A stretch of 64,000 nucleotides of DNA from Roseibium marinum (lineage in GTDB: Bacteria; Pseudomonadota; Alphaproteobacteria; Rhizobiales; Stappiaceae), in contig NZ_PPCN01000005.1 of NCBI RefSeq assembly GCF_002906165.1, positions 62,001-126,000 on the forward strand, written 5' to 3'. The notes beneath the pieces are model-generated. The model searched no databases and was not told where the DNA came from. It worked only from the letters and a program-made list of their open reading frames with translations. Below are positions 26,825 through 35,784 of this stretch, one piece after another; position 1 is the stretch's first letter, and each line of letters begins with the position of its first letter. Made by a program: the position numbers and the translations under genes.

Positions 26825-28687
26825 TCAGAGGCCGATCGTCTCTATGGTTTCCTCATAGAGGGCGTCCACGGTCGCGGCCCGCAGGGAAAGCACCTTGCGC
26901 TGGTTGACCGATCCCTTGTCCGTGATCTCTCCCGCATCCGGCGAGGGAGGCGGATCCATCAGCACCAGCTTCCTGATCAGGGTTGAGGACCCTGTCGCCT
27001 GACTTGCAAGCGACGTCAGTTTGTCCCGGAAAATCGCGACGACCGCGGGATGAGCGAAAAGCGCGGCGGGGGCTGCGTCTTCGTCCAGTCCGGTCAGCCG
27101 ATGCAGCTCCTCGACATTGGGAAACACAAGCGCGGCGAGATAGGGGCGGTCGGCGCCCGCGATGGCGACATCGCGCACGATCGTGCCGAAATGGTTGATG
27201 AAGGCGGTGCGCAGCGCGCCGGTCGATACCCAGGTGCCGGTATCGAGCTTGAAATTCTCCGCCGTTCGGCCGTCGAAGAAGAAGCCCGCGGACATGTCGT
27301 CCGGATCGGCAAAGCGCAACGCGTCGCCGAAACAATAGTAGCCTTCCTCGTCGAAGGACCTTGCGGTGACCTCCGGTGCCTTCCAGTAACCGGGCATGAT
27401 GTTCGGTCCCCTGACCCTGGCATCGAGCTTGCCGTCCTGGGGCACCAGCTTGAGCTGCACGCCATAGCCGGGCAGGCCGACATTACCGGCTTCCTCGACC
27501 GGCCAGGTGCACATCAGGCAGGCCGGGGCGGTTTCCGTGGCGCCAAGACCGGTGGCCAGAAGGATCCTCTGTCCCAGGGTTTCCGCTGCAAGCCGCTCCA
27601 GATCGTCCCAGGTATGCTGTGCCATGGATGCACCGGCATACCAGAGCATCTTCAGATCCTTGAAGAAATTCCGGCGGAGCTGGCCATCCGCTTCCAGATA
27701 CGGAATCAGGGCCTCGAAACCCTTGGGGACATTGAAGTACCAGGTGGGAGACACGTCCTTCAGGTTCCGGACGGTTTCCTTGATTCCCTGCGGCGTCGGA
27801 TTGCCGTGGTCGAGATAGAAGGACCCGCCGCTGAAGAGGGGAATGAAGAATTCCTTGTTGCCCGCCGCGGTGTGATGCCAGGGCGCCCAGGACAGGAGAA
27901 CTGGCGGTTCGGTCTTGAAATAGGTGAAGGTTTCCCGTGTCATGATCTGGTTCGAGCAGATCATGCGATGGGTGTTCATGACAGCCTTGGGCGTGCCCGT
28001 CGAACCGGAGGTGAACAGAAACTTGGCGACGCTGTCGGGGGTGAGGGCGTCAAACGCCTTTTCGACCGCCTCCGTCGGCTGCGTCGAGAGCGCGAAGTCG
28101 AAGCCTTGTTCGGTGCCTGGCGCGTTCTTGCCGAACAGGGTGCGCGTATCCTCCAGATTGGCGACCGCCGCGATCGCCTTTTCGAAGGGCTTGCTGTCGG
28201 CGGCATAGATCATGCCCGGGGTGATGCTGTCAAAGATATCCTTCAGCCGGGCGAAATCCTTCGAAATCAGGGAATAGGCGGGCGAAATCGCGGCATAGGG
28301 GATGCCGACGTGGATCGCCGCCAGCGCCAGAACGGCATGATTGAGGTCGTTGCCGGAAAGGATGACGAGGGGACGTTCGGCAGTCAGTCCCGCGTCGAGG
28401 AGGTACTGCCCGAGCGCGCGTGTTTTCGTCAAAGCTTCGGCGTAGCTTATCCTTGTCCAGCCGCCGTCCCCGGTCCGTTCGGCAAAGAGTGTCCTCTCGG
28501 GCTGTTCGGCGGCGTATTTGAGAAGCGGCTCGGTGATCCGGTCGGGATAGGGCGGCAGCGGTCTGGTCTGCTCGATATAGATCACCCCGTCGTCGTTCTG
28601 GCGCACGGTGATTTCGGGCGCCCAGACTTCGACCGGCCGCAATGGTGCTTCGACCCGGCGCGCGTGGTCAGGTTGGTGTGTCTGCAT
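26825..28687 (-). CDS. ferA: Feruloyl-CoA synthase-like acyl-CoA synthetase
   Basis: A 620-residue AMP-forming synthetase. The P-loop-like motif FTSGSTGTPKAVMNTH is at residues 225-240, then WAPWHHTAAG, and an LGATETAPACL A5-type motif. The C-terminal part (DGRTAENFKLDTGTWVSTG, ITDKGSVNQRKVL) carries the Lys-containing loop of the feruloyl-CoA synthase subgroup. The expected reaction is ferulate (or another hydroxycinnamate) + ATP + CoA to the CoA thioester. It is divergent from a crotonase gene and MarR regulator, the usual ferBA-type arrangement. Other aryl-CoA synthetases of this subgroup cannot be fully excluded. Confidence 0.8.
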   Translation of the reverse strand: MQTHQPDHARRVEAPLRPVEVWAPEITVRQNDDGVIYIEQTRPLPPYPDRITEPLLKYAAEQPERTLFAERTGDGGWTRISYAEALTKTRALGQYLLDAGLTAERPLVILSGNDLNHAVLALAAIHVGIPYAAISPAYSLISKDFARLKDIFDSITPGMIYAADSKPFEKAIAAVANLEDTRTLFGKNAPGTEQGFDFALSTQPTEAVEKAFDALTPDSVAKFLFTSGSTGTPKAVMNTHRMICSNQIMTRETFTYFKTEPPVLLSWAPWHHTAAGNKEFFIPLFSGGSFYLDHGNPTPQGIKETVRNLKDVSPTWYFNVPKGFEALIPYLEADGQLRRNFFKDLKMLWYAGASMAQHTWDDLERLAAETLGQRILLATGLGATETAPACLMCTWPVEEAGNVGLPGYGVQLKLVPQDGKLDARVRGPNIMPGYWKAPEVTARSFDEEGYYCFGDALRFADPDDMSAGFFFDGRTAENFKLDTGTWVSTGALRTAFINHFGTIVRDVAIAGADRPYLAALVFPNVEELHRLTGLDEDAAPAALFAHPAVVAIFRDKLTSLASQATGSSTLIRKLVLMDPPPSPDAGEITDKGSVNQRKVLSLRAATVDALYEETIETIGL

Positions 28688-28780
28688 CGATGTCCTCCCG
28701 GTTCCCGGTCTCCAGCCGGTCCGATTGACCTCTCATTTTCCGCTTGACGGAAGATCGGTCAATCTGTTCATTATCTAATA

Positions 28781-28794
28781 GTTCAAAAGTGAAC
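28781..28794. promoter_or_regulatory. MarR-type dyad in the ferA/crotonase divergent promoter region
   Basis: GTTCA-AAAG-TGAAC is a perfect inverted repeat between the divergent starts (28687 and 28849). The MarR gene co-transcribed with the crotonase is the probable ligand-controlled repressor; hydroxycinnamoyl-CoA is the usual inducer in such systems. Confidence 0.45.
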
Positions 28795-28848
28795 AGTGTC
28801 AATTCGAATGAAATTGACCGGGAAGAATATGGCCTGGGAGGCCCGTGG

Positions 28849-29643
28849 ATGGCTTTGGTGGACTACGAGTTGCAGGGCGATATCGCGATCCTGCGGCTCA
28901 ACAGGCCTGACAAGCGCAATGCGATGAATGACGCCATGCTGGCGGATCTCGGTATGGCAGCCGATCGCGCGGCCGGGGAGGCCAAGGCCGCTGTCATTTG
29001 CGGTAACGGCACCCATTTCAGCGCCGGTCTTGACCTTCTGGAGCATTCGCAAAAGACCGTGATGGAATCCATCGATGGGTCACGATCCTGGCACGCGGTG
29101 TTTTCCCGTATCCAGCGCGGCAAGATTCCCTTCGTTGCCGCGTTGCATGGCGCGGTGGTCGGCGGGGGGCTCGAGCTTGCGTCCAACGCCCATATCCGCG
29201 TTGCCGACAGCGAAACCTATTTCGCCATGCCCGAGGGCCAGCGCGGCATATTCGTGGGCGGCAGCGGCTCGGTGAACATCACCCGCCTGATGGGCGTCGC
29301 CCGGATGACGGACCTCATGCTGACCGGCCGCGTGCTGAGCGCTGAGGAAGCGGAGCGCTGCGCCGTCGTTACCTATGTCACGGAACCCGGAAAGTCCTTC
29401 GACAAGGCGATGGAGCTTGCGGAAAAGATTGCCGGCAACGCGTCGCTTTCCAACTACATCACCATCAACGGGCTGCAGCGCATCCATGACAGCGGGTATG
29501 ACGAGGGCCTGTTCTTTGAATCGATGGTCGCTTCCCTGACGCAGAACACGCCCGAGGCGATCGAGAGATTGCAGGCCTTTGTTCAGAAGAAGGCCAAGCG
29601 GCTCGATATTCCGACGAAAGACCGACAGAGCGAGGACACGTGA
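28849..29643 (+). CDS. Crotonase-family hydratase/lyase (candidate feruloyl-CoA hydratase/lyase)
   Basis: A 264-residue enoyl-CoA hydratase-fold protein. Oxyanion-hole segments are FSAGLDL (57-63) and GAVVGGGLEL (101-110), and acid/base glutamates are at 109 and 129 (YFAMPEG). The ATG at 28849 follows GGGAGG; the longer frame upstream starts inside the promoter dyad region and was rejected. Placed divergently from the feruloyl-CoA synthase, it is the best candidate for converting feruloyl-CoA to vanillin and acetyl-CoA. A plain enoyl-CoA hydratase of a beta-oxidation type side-chain route would look similar. It overlaps the MarR gene by four bases. Confidence 0.75.
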   Translation: MALVDYELQGDIAILRLNRPDKRNAMNDAMLADLGMAADRAAGEAKAAVICGNGTHFSAGLDLLEHSQKTVMESIDGSRSWHAVFSRIQRGKIPFVAALHGAVVGGGLELASNAHIRVADSETYFAMPEGQRGIFVGGSGSVNITRLMGVARMTDLMLTGRVLSAEEAERCAVVTYVTEPGKSFDKAMELAEKIAGNASLSNYITINGLQRIHDSGYDEGLFFESMVASLTQNTPEAIERLQAFVQKKAKRLDIPTKDRQSEDT

Positions 29644-30146
29644 GCATTCTGGAATTTCCCGCACAACAGGACGACAATACAGCGGAACCCTTGAACTTCG
29701 GAAGCCAGGAACAGGCTGCCGGATTTGTCCTGCGTATTGCCCAGTTGGCGGCCTTTGAACGGTTCTTCGCTCTTTTTCCGGCGCACGATATCAAGATTTC
29801 CGAATATTCCGTGCTGGTCGGCATCGCCCTGAACCCCGGCGTGCGCCAGGGCGTTCTCGCCGATTTTCTCAAGATCAAGTGGTCGAACATGACCAAGCTG
29901 GTTCGCACGCTGGAAGACAGGACCCTTATCGGCCGCAGAGTTCCGAAAAACGACCGCCGCTCCGTGGAGCTCTATGTCACCGAGGAAGGGCACAAGCTGA
30001 TCGACAGCGTGTCGCAGGACATGGAGACGTCAGACCGCAAGGCGTTCCAGATGCTCTCCGACGATGAGCACACGCAGCTTCTCGTCCTGCTTCGCAAGGT
30101 TGCCGGCTGGCCGCCGCGGGGCGCTGACGCAAAGGGCCCCCAATGA
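29640..30146 (+). CDS. MarR-family transcriptional regulator
   Basis: A 168-residue MarR protein. The winged helix runs from LVGIALNPGVRQGVLADFLKIKWSNMTKLV to GRRVPKNDRRSVELYVTEEG (about 58-120), flanked by dimerisation helices. GTG start overlapping the crotonase stop (GTGA). It probably represses the divergent ferA-crotonase unit through the dyad at 28781-28794. Confidence 0.88.
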   Translation: MSILEFPAQQDDNTAEPLNFGSQEQAAGFVLRIAQLAAFERFFALFPAHDIKISEYSVLVGIALNPGVRQGVLADFLKIKWSNMTKLVRTLEDRTLIGRRVPKNDRRSVELYVTEEGHKLIDSVSQDMETSDRKAFQMLSDDEHTQLLVLLRKVAGWPPRGADAKGPQ

Positions 30147-31021
30147 TCAATATCGATGACCTGGTCGCGATCGACATTCATACCCATGCCGAGGAACCGT
30201 GCTGCGGACCCCGGGACGACGGCTATGACGAGTTCCAGGCGGCAATGGCCCGGTATTTCAAGAACCCGGCCGGGGCGAAGGGCATGCTGCCCTCCGTTGC
30301 CGAGACGGCCGCCTATTACCGCGAGAGAAAGATCGGCTGCGTGATCTTTCCGGTCGATGCCGAACGGCAGACAGGCTTCAGGCGCTACAGCAACGAGGAA
30401 GTCGCCGAGATCGCCGCACAAAACAGCGACATCATGATCCCCTTTGCCTCCATCGATCCGGCGAAAGGCAAGCTGGGCGCGCGCGAAGCGCGGCGGCTGG
30501 TGCGCGATTTCGGTGTGCGCGGTTTCAAGTTCCATCCGACCATGCAGGCGTTTTACCCGAACGATCGCGACGCCTATGTGCTTTACGAGGCGATTGCCGA
30601 AGAGGGCGCCGTCACGCTGTTTCACACCGGTCAGACAGGGGTCGGATCGGGAATGCCCGGCGGCATGGGCATGCGCCTGAAATATTCCAATCCGCTTTAT
30701 CTGGACGATGTGGCCGCGGACTTTCCGGATATGCCGATCATTCTCGCGCACCCTTCATTCCCCTGGCAGGAGGAAGCCCTGTCGGTCGCGACCCACAAGC
30801 CCAACGTCTATATCGACCTGTCCGGCTGGTCGCCGAAATACTTTCCGCCGATCCTGGTGCAGTACGCCAACACGATCCTGAAGCACAAGATGCTTTTCGG
30901 GTCCGACTGGCCCGCCATCACGCCGGACCGCTGGCTGGCGGATTTCGAGAATATCAAGATCAAGGATGAGGTGCGCCCGCTCATCCTGAAGGAGAATGGG
31001 AGGAAGCTGCTGAAGCTTTAG
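30143..31021 (+). CDS. Amidohydrolase-2 family protein (ACMSD/LigJ-like fold)
   Basis: A 292-residue TIM-barrel metal-dependent hydrolase or decarboxylase. The HxH metal motif DIHTHAEE has His13 and His15; further ligands appear in GFKFHPT, ILAHPSFPWQEEAL and the barrel-end FGSDWP. The family includes decarboxylases (ACMSD, 5-carboxyvanillate and gamma-resorcylate decarboxylases) and 4-oxalomesaconate hydratase LigJ. It overlaps the MarR stop by four bases, so it belongs to the ferulate operon; a decarboxylase or hydratase acting on an aromatic-derived acid is likely, but I cannot choose. Confidence 0.75.
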   Translation: MINIDDLVAIDIHTHAEEPCCGPRDDGYDEFQAAMARYFKNPAGAKGMLPSVAETAAYYRERKIGCVIFPVDAERQTGFRRYSNEEVAEIAAQNSDIMIPFASIDPAKGKLGAREARRLVRDFGVRGFKFHPTMQAFYPNDRDAYVLYEAIAEEGAVTLFHTGQTGVGSGMPGGMGMRLKYSNPLYLDDVAADFPDMPIILAHPSFPWQEEALSVATHKPNVYIDLSGWSPKYFPPILVQYANTILKHKMLFGSDWPAITPDRWLADFENIKIKDEVRPLILKENGRKLLKL

Positions 31022-31038
31022 CGGTTTTCAGGGTGCTG

Positions 31039-31242
31039 GATCAACGGACGTTCAATCGTTTCCGATTGTACGTTCCAAGTTGATCGGTTTTGGAGTGTTG
31101 GAGCATCTTGTCCGCGTTCAAGTGAACGCGGGATGCTCCAGATCAACGGACGTTCAATCGTTTCCGATTGTACGTCCCAAGTTGATCGATTTTGGAGTGT
31201 TGGAGCATCTTGTCTGCGTTCAAGTGAACGCAGGATGCTCCA
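31039..31242. repeat. Two tandem 102-bp structured repeats, related to the 13683 array
   Basis: Copies begin at 31039 and 31141. They keep the outer GATCAAC/GTTGATC arms and the GGAGCATC-TTGT-stem-GATGCTCC hairpin of the first array, but the inner stem is different (ACGTTCAATCG/CGATTGTACGT with one mismatch). The second stem changes in both arms together between copies (CCGCG/CGCGG and CTGCG/CGCAG). The array lies directly before a TRAP substrate-binding gene, as the first one does. Confidence 0.9.
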
Positions 31243-31261
31243 GGTCTGGGAGGACTTGAAG

Positions 31262-32383
31262 ATGAAACGACTGCTTGCAATGACAGCTCTGGTTGCCTCG
31301 CTTGCCGTGACCGGTCTGAGTGCGGACGCGCGCGAATTGCGCGTTGCCCCCGCAGCGCCGCCGGCCCATCCGGCGAACGGAGTGATGTATACGAACTTCA
31401 TCAAATACCTGCCTGAGGAATCCGATGGCCGGCTGACCGGCCTGATGATCGGCCCGGAGGTCGTCAGTCTTCTGCAGGTGAAGGATGCGCTCCAGTCCCA
31501 GGTGATCGAGGTGGGCAACCTTCTGCCGCTCTATTTCCCCGCGGACCTGCCGATGATGGCGGTCACCGGACAGCTATCCCTGATCGGTACGGATTCGCAG
31601 GCCATGGCGGCCGCCGTGACCGAATTCATCGTCAATTGCACGCCCTGCCAGGAGGAAATGAAAAAGCAGCAACTGGTCTATCTGGGATCCGGGGCGTCCG
31701 ACGTCTACGAATTCCTGACCACAAAGCCGATCCGCACCTCGGAAGATCTCAAGGGACTTCGGCTTCGCTCGGGCGGTGCACCCTGGGCGCGATTTGCGGA
31801 GCATTTCGAAGCCACTCCGGTGCAGATGTCCGTCTTCGACCAGTTCGAGGCGATCAGCCAGGGCGCGATCGACGGAACCATGGCTTCGATTGCCGACATG
31901 CTTTCGTTCCGGCTTGTCGAGGTGGTCAAATACGTGACCTTCGCGCCGCTCGGGCTTTATCATTCCACATCGGATTTCACCGTCTCGAAGGTAACCTGGG
32001 ACGGCCTCTCCGCGGAGGATCGCGGAGCGATGGCCCGGGCGGCCAATCGCGCGAATGTCGACTTTACCCATCGCTGGGGTTCGGAAATGCCCGCGGCAGC
32101 CGAACAGGCCGCCAAGGATGCCGGCGTGGAACTCATCGAGGCCGACGCCTCTCTTGTCACCGCCATGCAGGACTTCATCCAGGCGGACATCACGACAGCG
32201 GGTGAATATTCCCAGCAGGAATTCGGCATCGAGGACGCTCCGGAACAGATCGGGACATTTCTTGGCCTTGTCAAGAAGTGGGAGGCCATCTCCGAGGAGG
32301 TCGGAGACGACCCGGCGGCCATGTCCAAGCGCATCTACGAAGAAGTCTGGTCCAAGGTGGACTACGCGAGCTACGGTAGCTGA
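31262..32383 (+). CDS. TRAP transporter substrate-binding protein (DctP family)
   Basis: A 373-residue protein with a signal peptide (MKRLLAMTALVASLAV..., cleavage after about Ala23), a C4-dicarboxylate-type binding fold and the arginine-bearing strand LKGLRLRSGGAPWARFAEHFEATPVQMS near 165-190. The ATG at 31262 follows GGGAGGACTTGAAG; the longer upstream frame only translates the hairpin repeats. It feeds the DctQ/DctM pair downstream. Its position after the ferulate cluster suggests uptake of a hydroxycinnamate or related acid, like the TarPQM system, but this is inferred from position only. Confidence 0.88.
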   Translation: MKRLLAMTALVASLAVTGLSADARELRVAPAAPPAHPANGVMYTNFIKYLPEESDGRLTGLMIGPEVVSLLQVKDALQSQVIEVGNLLPLYFPADLPMMAVTGQLSLIGTDSQAMAAAVTEFIVNCTPCQEEMKKQQLVYLGSGASDVYEFLTTKPIRTSEDLKGLRLRSGGAPWARFAEHFEATPVQMSVFDQFEAISQGAIDGTMASIADMLSFRLVEVVKYVTFAPLGLYHSTSDFTVSKVTWDGLSAEDRGAMARAANRANVDFTHRWGSEMPAAAEQAAKDAGVELIEADASLVTAMQDFIQADITTAGEYSQQEFGIEDAPEQIGTFLGLVKKWEAISEEVGDDPAAMSKRIYEEVWSKVDYASYGS

Positions 32384-32392
32384 TCCGGTTCA

Positions 32393-32422
32393 GGATCCGG
32401 GGGCGGTCCAGCCCCCGGGTCC
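32393..32422 (+). terminator. Hairpin between dctP and dctQ of the second TRAP operon
   Basis: GGATCCGGGGGC (32393-32404) pairs with GCCCCCGGGTCC (32411-32422) with one G-T wobble and a six-base loop, nine bases after the dctP stop. No U-run follows, so an mRNA-stabilising or partial-attenuation role, keeping the binding protein in excess, is more likely than full termination. Confidence 0.5.
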
Positions 32423-32456
32423 TGCCGGCATCGCTTTGGCCTTGTGAGGAACGCCC

Positions 32457-32951
32457 ATGCGCCTGCTTTTTCGTGTGCAGGACAGTTTATTGAACCTGCT
32501 GGCGGTGGTGGGAGCGCTCGCCATCGTGGCGTTGATGCTGCATGTCGCGGCCGACGTGGTTCTGCGCAACGCGCTCAATTCCCCCATACCCGCCACGTAT
32601 GAAATCGTGACACATTATTACATGATCGCCCTTGCCTTCATTCCGCTGGCCTGGGTCGAAAAGGGAGGAGGAATGGTGCAGGTCGAGGTCTTCGAGACGT
32701 TTCTCGGCCCACGGGGACTTGTCTGGTCCGACAGGCTGGTGGCGCTTCTGTCGAGCGTCATTTATGCCGCATTGGCCTGGTTCACCTTGCAGACCGCCCT
32801 GCGAAATTTCGATACCGGTGTCTTCGTGCTGGCGCAGAACACGCGGGTTCCCACCTGGCCTGCCTATTTTCTCCTGCCGCTCGGCTTCGCTCTTGCTGCC
32901 TTGACGACAGCCATCCGGATGGTCTTTCCGGCGCGGGGAGCCGCTGTATGA
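32457..32951 (+). CDS. TRAP transporter small permease (DctQ)
   Basis: A 164-residue protein with four predicted membrane helices (about 13-33, 50-68, 88-108, 131-150) and the conserved YEIVTHYYMIALAFIPLAW segment. Its start follows a hairpin and GTGAGGAACGCCC. The stop overlaps the DctM start (ATGA). Confidence 0.85.
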   Translation: MRLLFRVQDSLLNLLAVVGALAIVALMLHVAADVVLRNALNSPIPATYEIVTHYYMIALAFIPLAWVEKGGGMVQVEVFETFLGPRGLVWSDRLVALLSSVIYAALAWFTLQTALRNFDTGVFVLAQNTRVPTWPAYFLLPLGFALAALTTAIRMVFPARGAAV

Positions 32952-34252
32952 GCGTTGCAACCGGTTTTGCCGGCGTGATCCTGCTGTTCCTTCTGCTGGC
33001 GGCGCGGGTGCCGGTTGCCCTCGCGTTGATCGCGGTTCCGGTGGTCGGGATTGCCTGGCTGCTCGGCTGGACCCCGGCGATAGGCATTCTGGCATCGACG
33101 CCCTTCGACTTCGTCTCAAACTGGACCTTGTCGGCAGTGCCGATGTTCCTGCTCATGGGGTTCGTCGCCTACCATTCGGGGCTCACCGGCGGCCTGTTCG
33201 ATGCAGCCAAGGCCGTGCTGCGGAAAGTTCCCGGCGCTCTCGCCATTTCATCGATCTTTGCCTGTTCGGGCTTTGCCGCCGTATGCGGATCGTCGCTGGC
33301 GACGGCGGCCGCCATGGGGCGCATAGCCATTCCGGAAATGATAAAGTCGGGCTATTCGGCGAGTTTCGCCAGCGGGTCGATTGCGGCAGGCGGCACGATT
33401 GGCGCCCTGATCCCGCCCTCCATTCTCATGATCGTTTACGGTGTCTTTGCCGAAACGTCGGTTACACAGGTCTTCCTGGGCGGCATCACCATCGGGCTTT
33501 TGACGGCGGTCGCCTACTCCATCGTCGTCCTCATCACGTGCTGGCTGCGGCCCGATATCGCACCGCCCCGGCCGCTCGATGCCGCGGATATCGATACCCG
33601 TAAAGCGCTCCTCGAAATATGGCCCGTGATCGTGCTCATGCTGCTGGTGTTCGGCGGAATGTTCTCCGGCTTCTTCACCGCAACAGAGGCCGGTGCGGCG
33701 GGAGCCATGGGGGCGATCCTGATCTCTACCGCAACACGGCGCCTGAGCTGGAGCACGTTCCGGCGAGCGATGATCGAGACGCTGATGACGTCGTCCTCGC
33801 TGTTCATTATCGGCGTGGGCGCGGCCATGTTCACCCGCTTTCTCGGGCTGACGGGGTTGACCGGCTTCCTGGCCGGCGCGGTCAATGGGGCGGAACTAAG
33901 CTATGTGGAACTGATGCTGCTGATCGTTGCGCTGTATCTGGTTCTCGGCATGTTCATGGAGCCATTCGGGGCGATGCTGGTGACACTGCCGGTCCTGCTG
34001 CCGATTCTGAACGCTCAATCGATCAGCCTGGTGTGGTTCGGCGTTCTGGTGGTCAAGCTGCTGGAAATAGGCATGATCACGCCCCCGGTCGGGCTGAACG
34101 TGTTTGTCATCAAGAATGTCGCGGCAAGATACGTCACGGTGGTTCAGGTCTTCAAAGGGGTCATTCCCTTTCTTCTCGTCGATCTCCTCGTCGTTGCCGT
34201 TGTGATCGTCTTCCCGGACGTCGTGCTGTTTCTGCCGAACGCGCTCAAGTGA
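32948..34252 (+). CDS. TRAP transporter large permease (DctM)
   Basis: A 434-residue multi-helix permease. Typical DctM motifs are GFAAVCGSSLATAAAMGRIAIPEM, IAAGGTIGALIPPSILMIVYGVF and LLEIGMITPPVGLNVFVIKNV. Overlaps dctQ by four bases. It completes the second TRAP system; no regulator is adjacent on its 3' side. Confidence 0.9.
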   Translation: MSVATGFAGVILLFLLLAARVPVALALIAVPVVGIAWLLGWTPAIGILASTPFDFVSNWTLSAVPMFLLMGFVAYHSGLTGGLFDAAKAVLRKVPGALAISSIFACSGFAAVCGSSLATAAAMGRIAIPEMIKSGYSASFASGSIAAGGTIGALIPPSILMIVYGVFAETSVTQVFLGGITIGLLTAVAYSIVVLITCWLRPDIAPPRPLDAADIDTRKALLEIWPVIVLMLLVFGGMFSGFFTATEAGAAGAMGAILISTATRRLSWSTFRRAMIETLMTSSSLFIIGVGAAMFTRFLGLTGLTGFLAGAVNGAELSYVELMLLIVALYLVLGMFMEPFGAMLVTLPVLLPILNAQSISLVWFGVLVVKLLEIGMITPPVGLNVFVIKNVAARYVTVVQVFKGVIPFLLVDLLVVAVVIVFPDVVLFLPNALK

Positions 34253-34660
34253 CAAGTGCGCCGGCTTTTGTCGCCATTTACGGGTCCGTGACCCAGAGTC
34301 TCGGTGCATTCGGGTTTCCGCGAGGGGATTAAAGCCCGCACGACAATCCAGGCGGGTATTATAAGTCTGACGGCCGAAATCCAGCCAGTTGCGTCGCCCG
34401 GAAAAGCACAGGCAGTTCCGGCCCGGGGCGAACGGGGAAGGAGAACGGATCAAGCTGGCAGCGTTGCAGCGATAGCCGCAGGTAAGTTGATATAAATTTC
34501 ACTATAAGAAATAAATACCAAAAAGATTTGACCTCATCTTGAGCTTGCCCTTATCCATAACTGCGCTGGTATAAAAACCAGTGCTTGAAATATCTTGCAG
34601 CAAGGGTTGGGAAAATTTGCCAGCTGCGGGATCGGGAGGGGCAGTTCTAGGGAGGTAACC
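34253..34660. other. Intergenic region ahead of the sugar/polyol operon
   Basis: There is no gene in this 408-base gap. It contains a short dyad GCGCTGGT-ATAAAA-ACCAGTGC (34563-34584, one G-T mismatch) and an AT-rich run from about 34490 to 34530 including TTGACC, a possible -35 element. The SorC regulator encoded in the operon would be expected to bind here, but no site could be assigned. Confidence 0.4.
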
Positions 34661-35677
34661 ATGAACGCTTTGAAATGTAAGGCCATTCTGGCATCGGCTG
34701 CGTTGTCGGCTGCAGTTCTTTCACCGCTGCCGGCAGCAGCAAACGGCTTGCAGTGTGAGCCGGGCGAAACATACATCATGAACGTGATGGTCTCCGGACA
34801 CCCCTATTGGGTGCCGGTCTATCAGGGCTTCAAACAGGCCGCCGCCGCTTTCGGATGCGAGACGATCTTCTCGGGCACTCCGGATTATGACATCACCAAA
34901 CAGATCGCCTCCTTCGAACAGGACATGGTCAAACAGCCGGCCGGGATGCTTCTGCATCCGATGCAGTCCGATCCGTTCATCGAGCCGATCAACCGGGCGA
35001 TCGACAGCGGCACGCAGATCGTGACCTTCGCGGCGGATTCGCCAAAGTCGAACCGCACCGCCTACATCACCTCCGACAACCTGGCCGAGGCCAAGTTCGC
35101 CGCGGAAGAAATCGTCAAGCAGGTCGGCGACAGCGCAGAGTACGCTGTTCTGGAAAATCCTGGCCAGTCCAACCATGATCTGCGTGTCACCGCGCTCATT
35201 TCCTACATGGAGGAGAACTATCCGGACATGAAGCTGGTGGGACGGCAGGCCACCAACCAGGACAGCAACGCGGCCTACCGGGCAACCGCCTCGATACTGC
35301 AGGCGAATCCGAACCTGGCGGCGCTGTGGATTCCGGAAGCCGGTTCCGCCGAAGGGGCTGTCGCCGCGGTTCTGGAAGCGGAAGCCGAGGTGCTGATCAT
35401 GCATGCGGATGTGACGCCGACCACGCTTGAGCATATCAAAGCCGGCAACATCCATATGGCGCTGAACCCGAACCAGGGCATCCAGGGTTTCATGGGGTTC
35501 ATGGCCACTTTTCTGGCCGCGCATCCGGACGTCTTCGATCCGTTCAACGACTACAAGGTGTCCGGCTACAATCCGATGCAGGTTCCCTACATCGATAACG
35601 GTTTCGCCGTCATAACCAAGGAGAATGCCGACAGCTTCGACCTCAACGCCTACATGGAAGGCCGCGATCCGAGCTAA
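34661..35677 (+). CDS. Ribose-type sugar ABC transporter substrate-binding protein
   Basis: A 338-residue periplasmic-binding protein of the RbsB class (two-lobed, pentose/polyol or autoinducer ligands). Signal peptide [20 protein letters not shown]... with cleavage near Ala27. The start at 34661 follows GGGAGGTAACC, the strongest ribosome binding site in the area; the longer frame was rejected. The ligand is unknown; the downstream kinase, aldolase and GlpD-like enzyme point to a polyol or ketose. Followed by hairpins before the ATPase gene. Confidence 0.9.
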   Translation: MNALKCKAILASAALSAAVLSPLPAAANGLQCEPGETYIMNVMVSGHPYWVPVYQGFKQAAAAFGCETIFSGTPDYDITKQIASFEQDMVKQPAGMLLHPMQSDPFIEPINRAIDSGTQIVTFAADSPKSNRTAYITSDNLAEAKFAAEEIVKQVGDSAEYAVLENPGQSNHDLRVTALISYMEENYPDMKLVGRQATNQDSNAAYRATASILQANPNLAALWIPEAGSAEGAVAAVLEAEAEVLIMHADVTPTTLEHIKAGNIHMALNPNQGIQGFMGFMATFLAAHPDVFDPFNDYKVSGYNPMQVPYIDNGFAVITKENADSFDLNAYMEGRDPS

Positions 35678-35678
35678 A

Positions 35679-35750
35679 GCTCCGCCGGAGCGGGCAACAC
35701 GCTCCTGTCCCCGGGCTGTCTTCGCCGAACGAGCAGGCGCAAGACAGCCC
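35679..35750 (+). terminator. Two hairpins between the sugar-binding protein and ATPase genes
   Basis: GCTCC-GCC-GGAGC (35679-35691) and GGGCTGTCTT/AAGACAGCCC (35713-35722 and 35741-35750) lie just after the stop codon. The second is a perfect 10-base stem with an 18-base loop followed by only a weak T-rich stretch. They probably set a higher level of binding protein than of ATPase. Confidence 0.5.
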
Positions 35751-35784
35751 TCCTTACTCCAATCTTGAGCAAGACGGCGCTGTC

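Noticed and set aside
27050-28747. A 565-codon open frame on the plus strand
   Set aside because: Antisense shadow of the feruloyl-CoA synthase gene; composition is the usual high-GC complement and no motif is visible.
31018-31518. A 166-codon minus-strand frame across the two-copy repeat
   Set aside because: Its repeated peptide comes only from translating the hairpin repeats, and the rest is antisense to the dctP gene.
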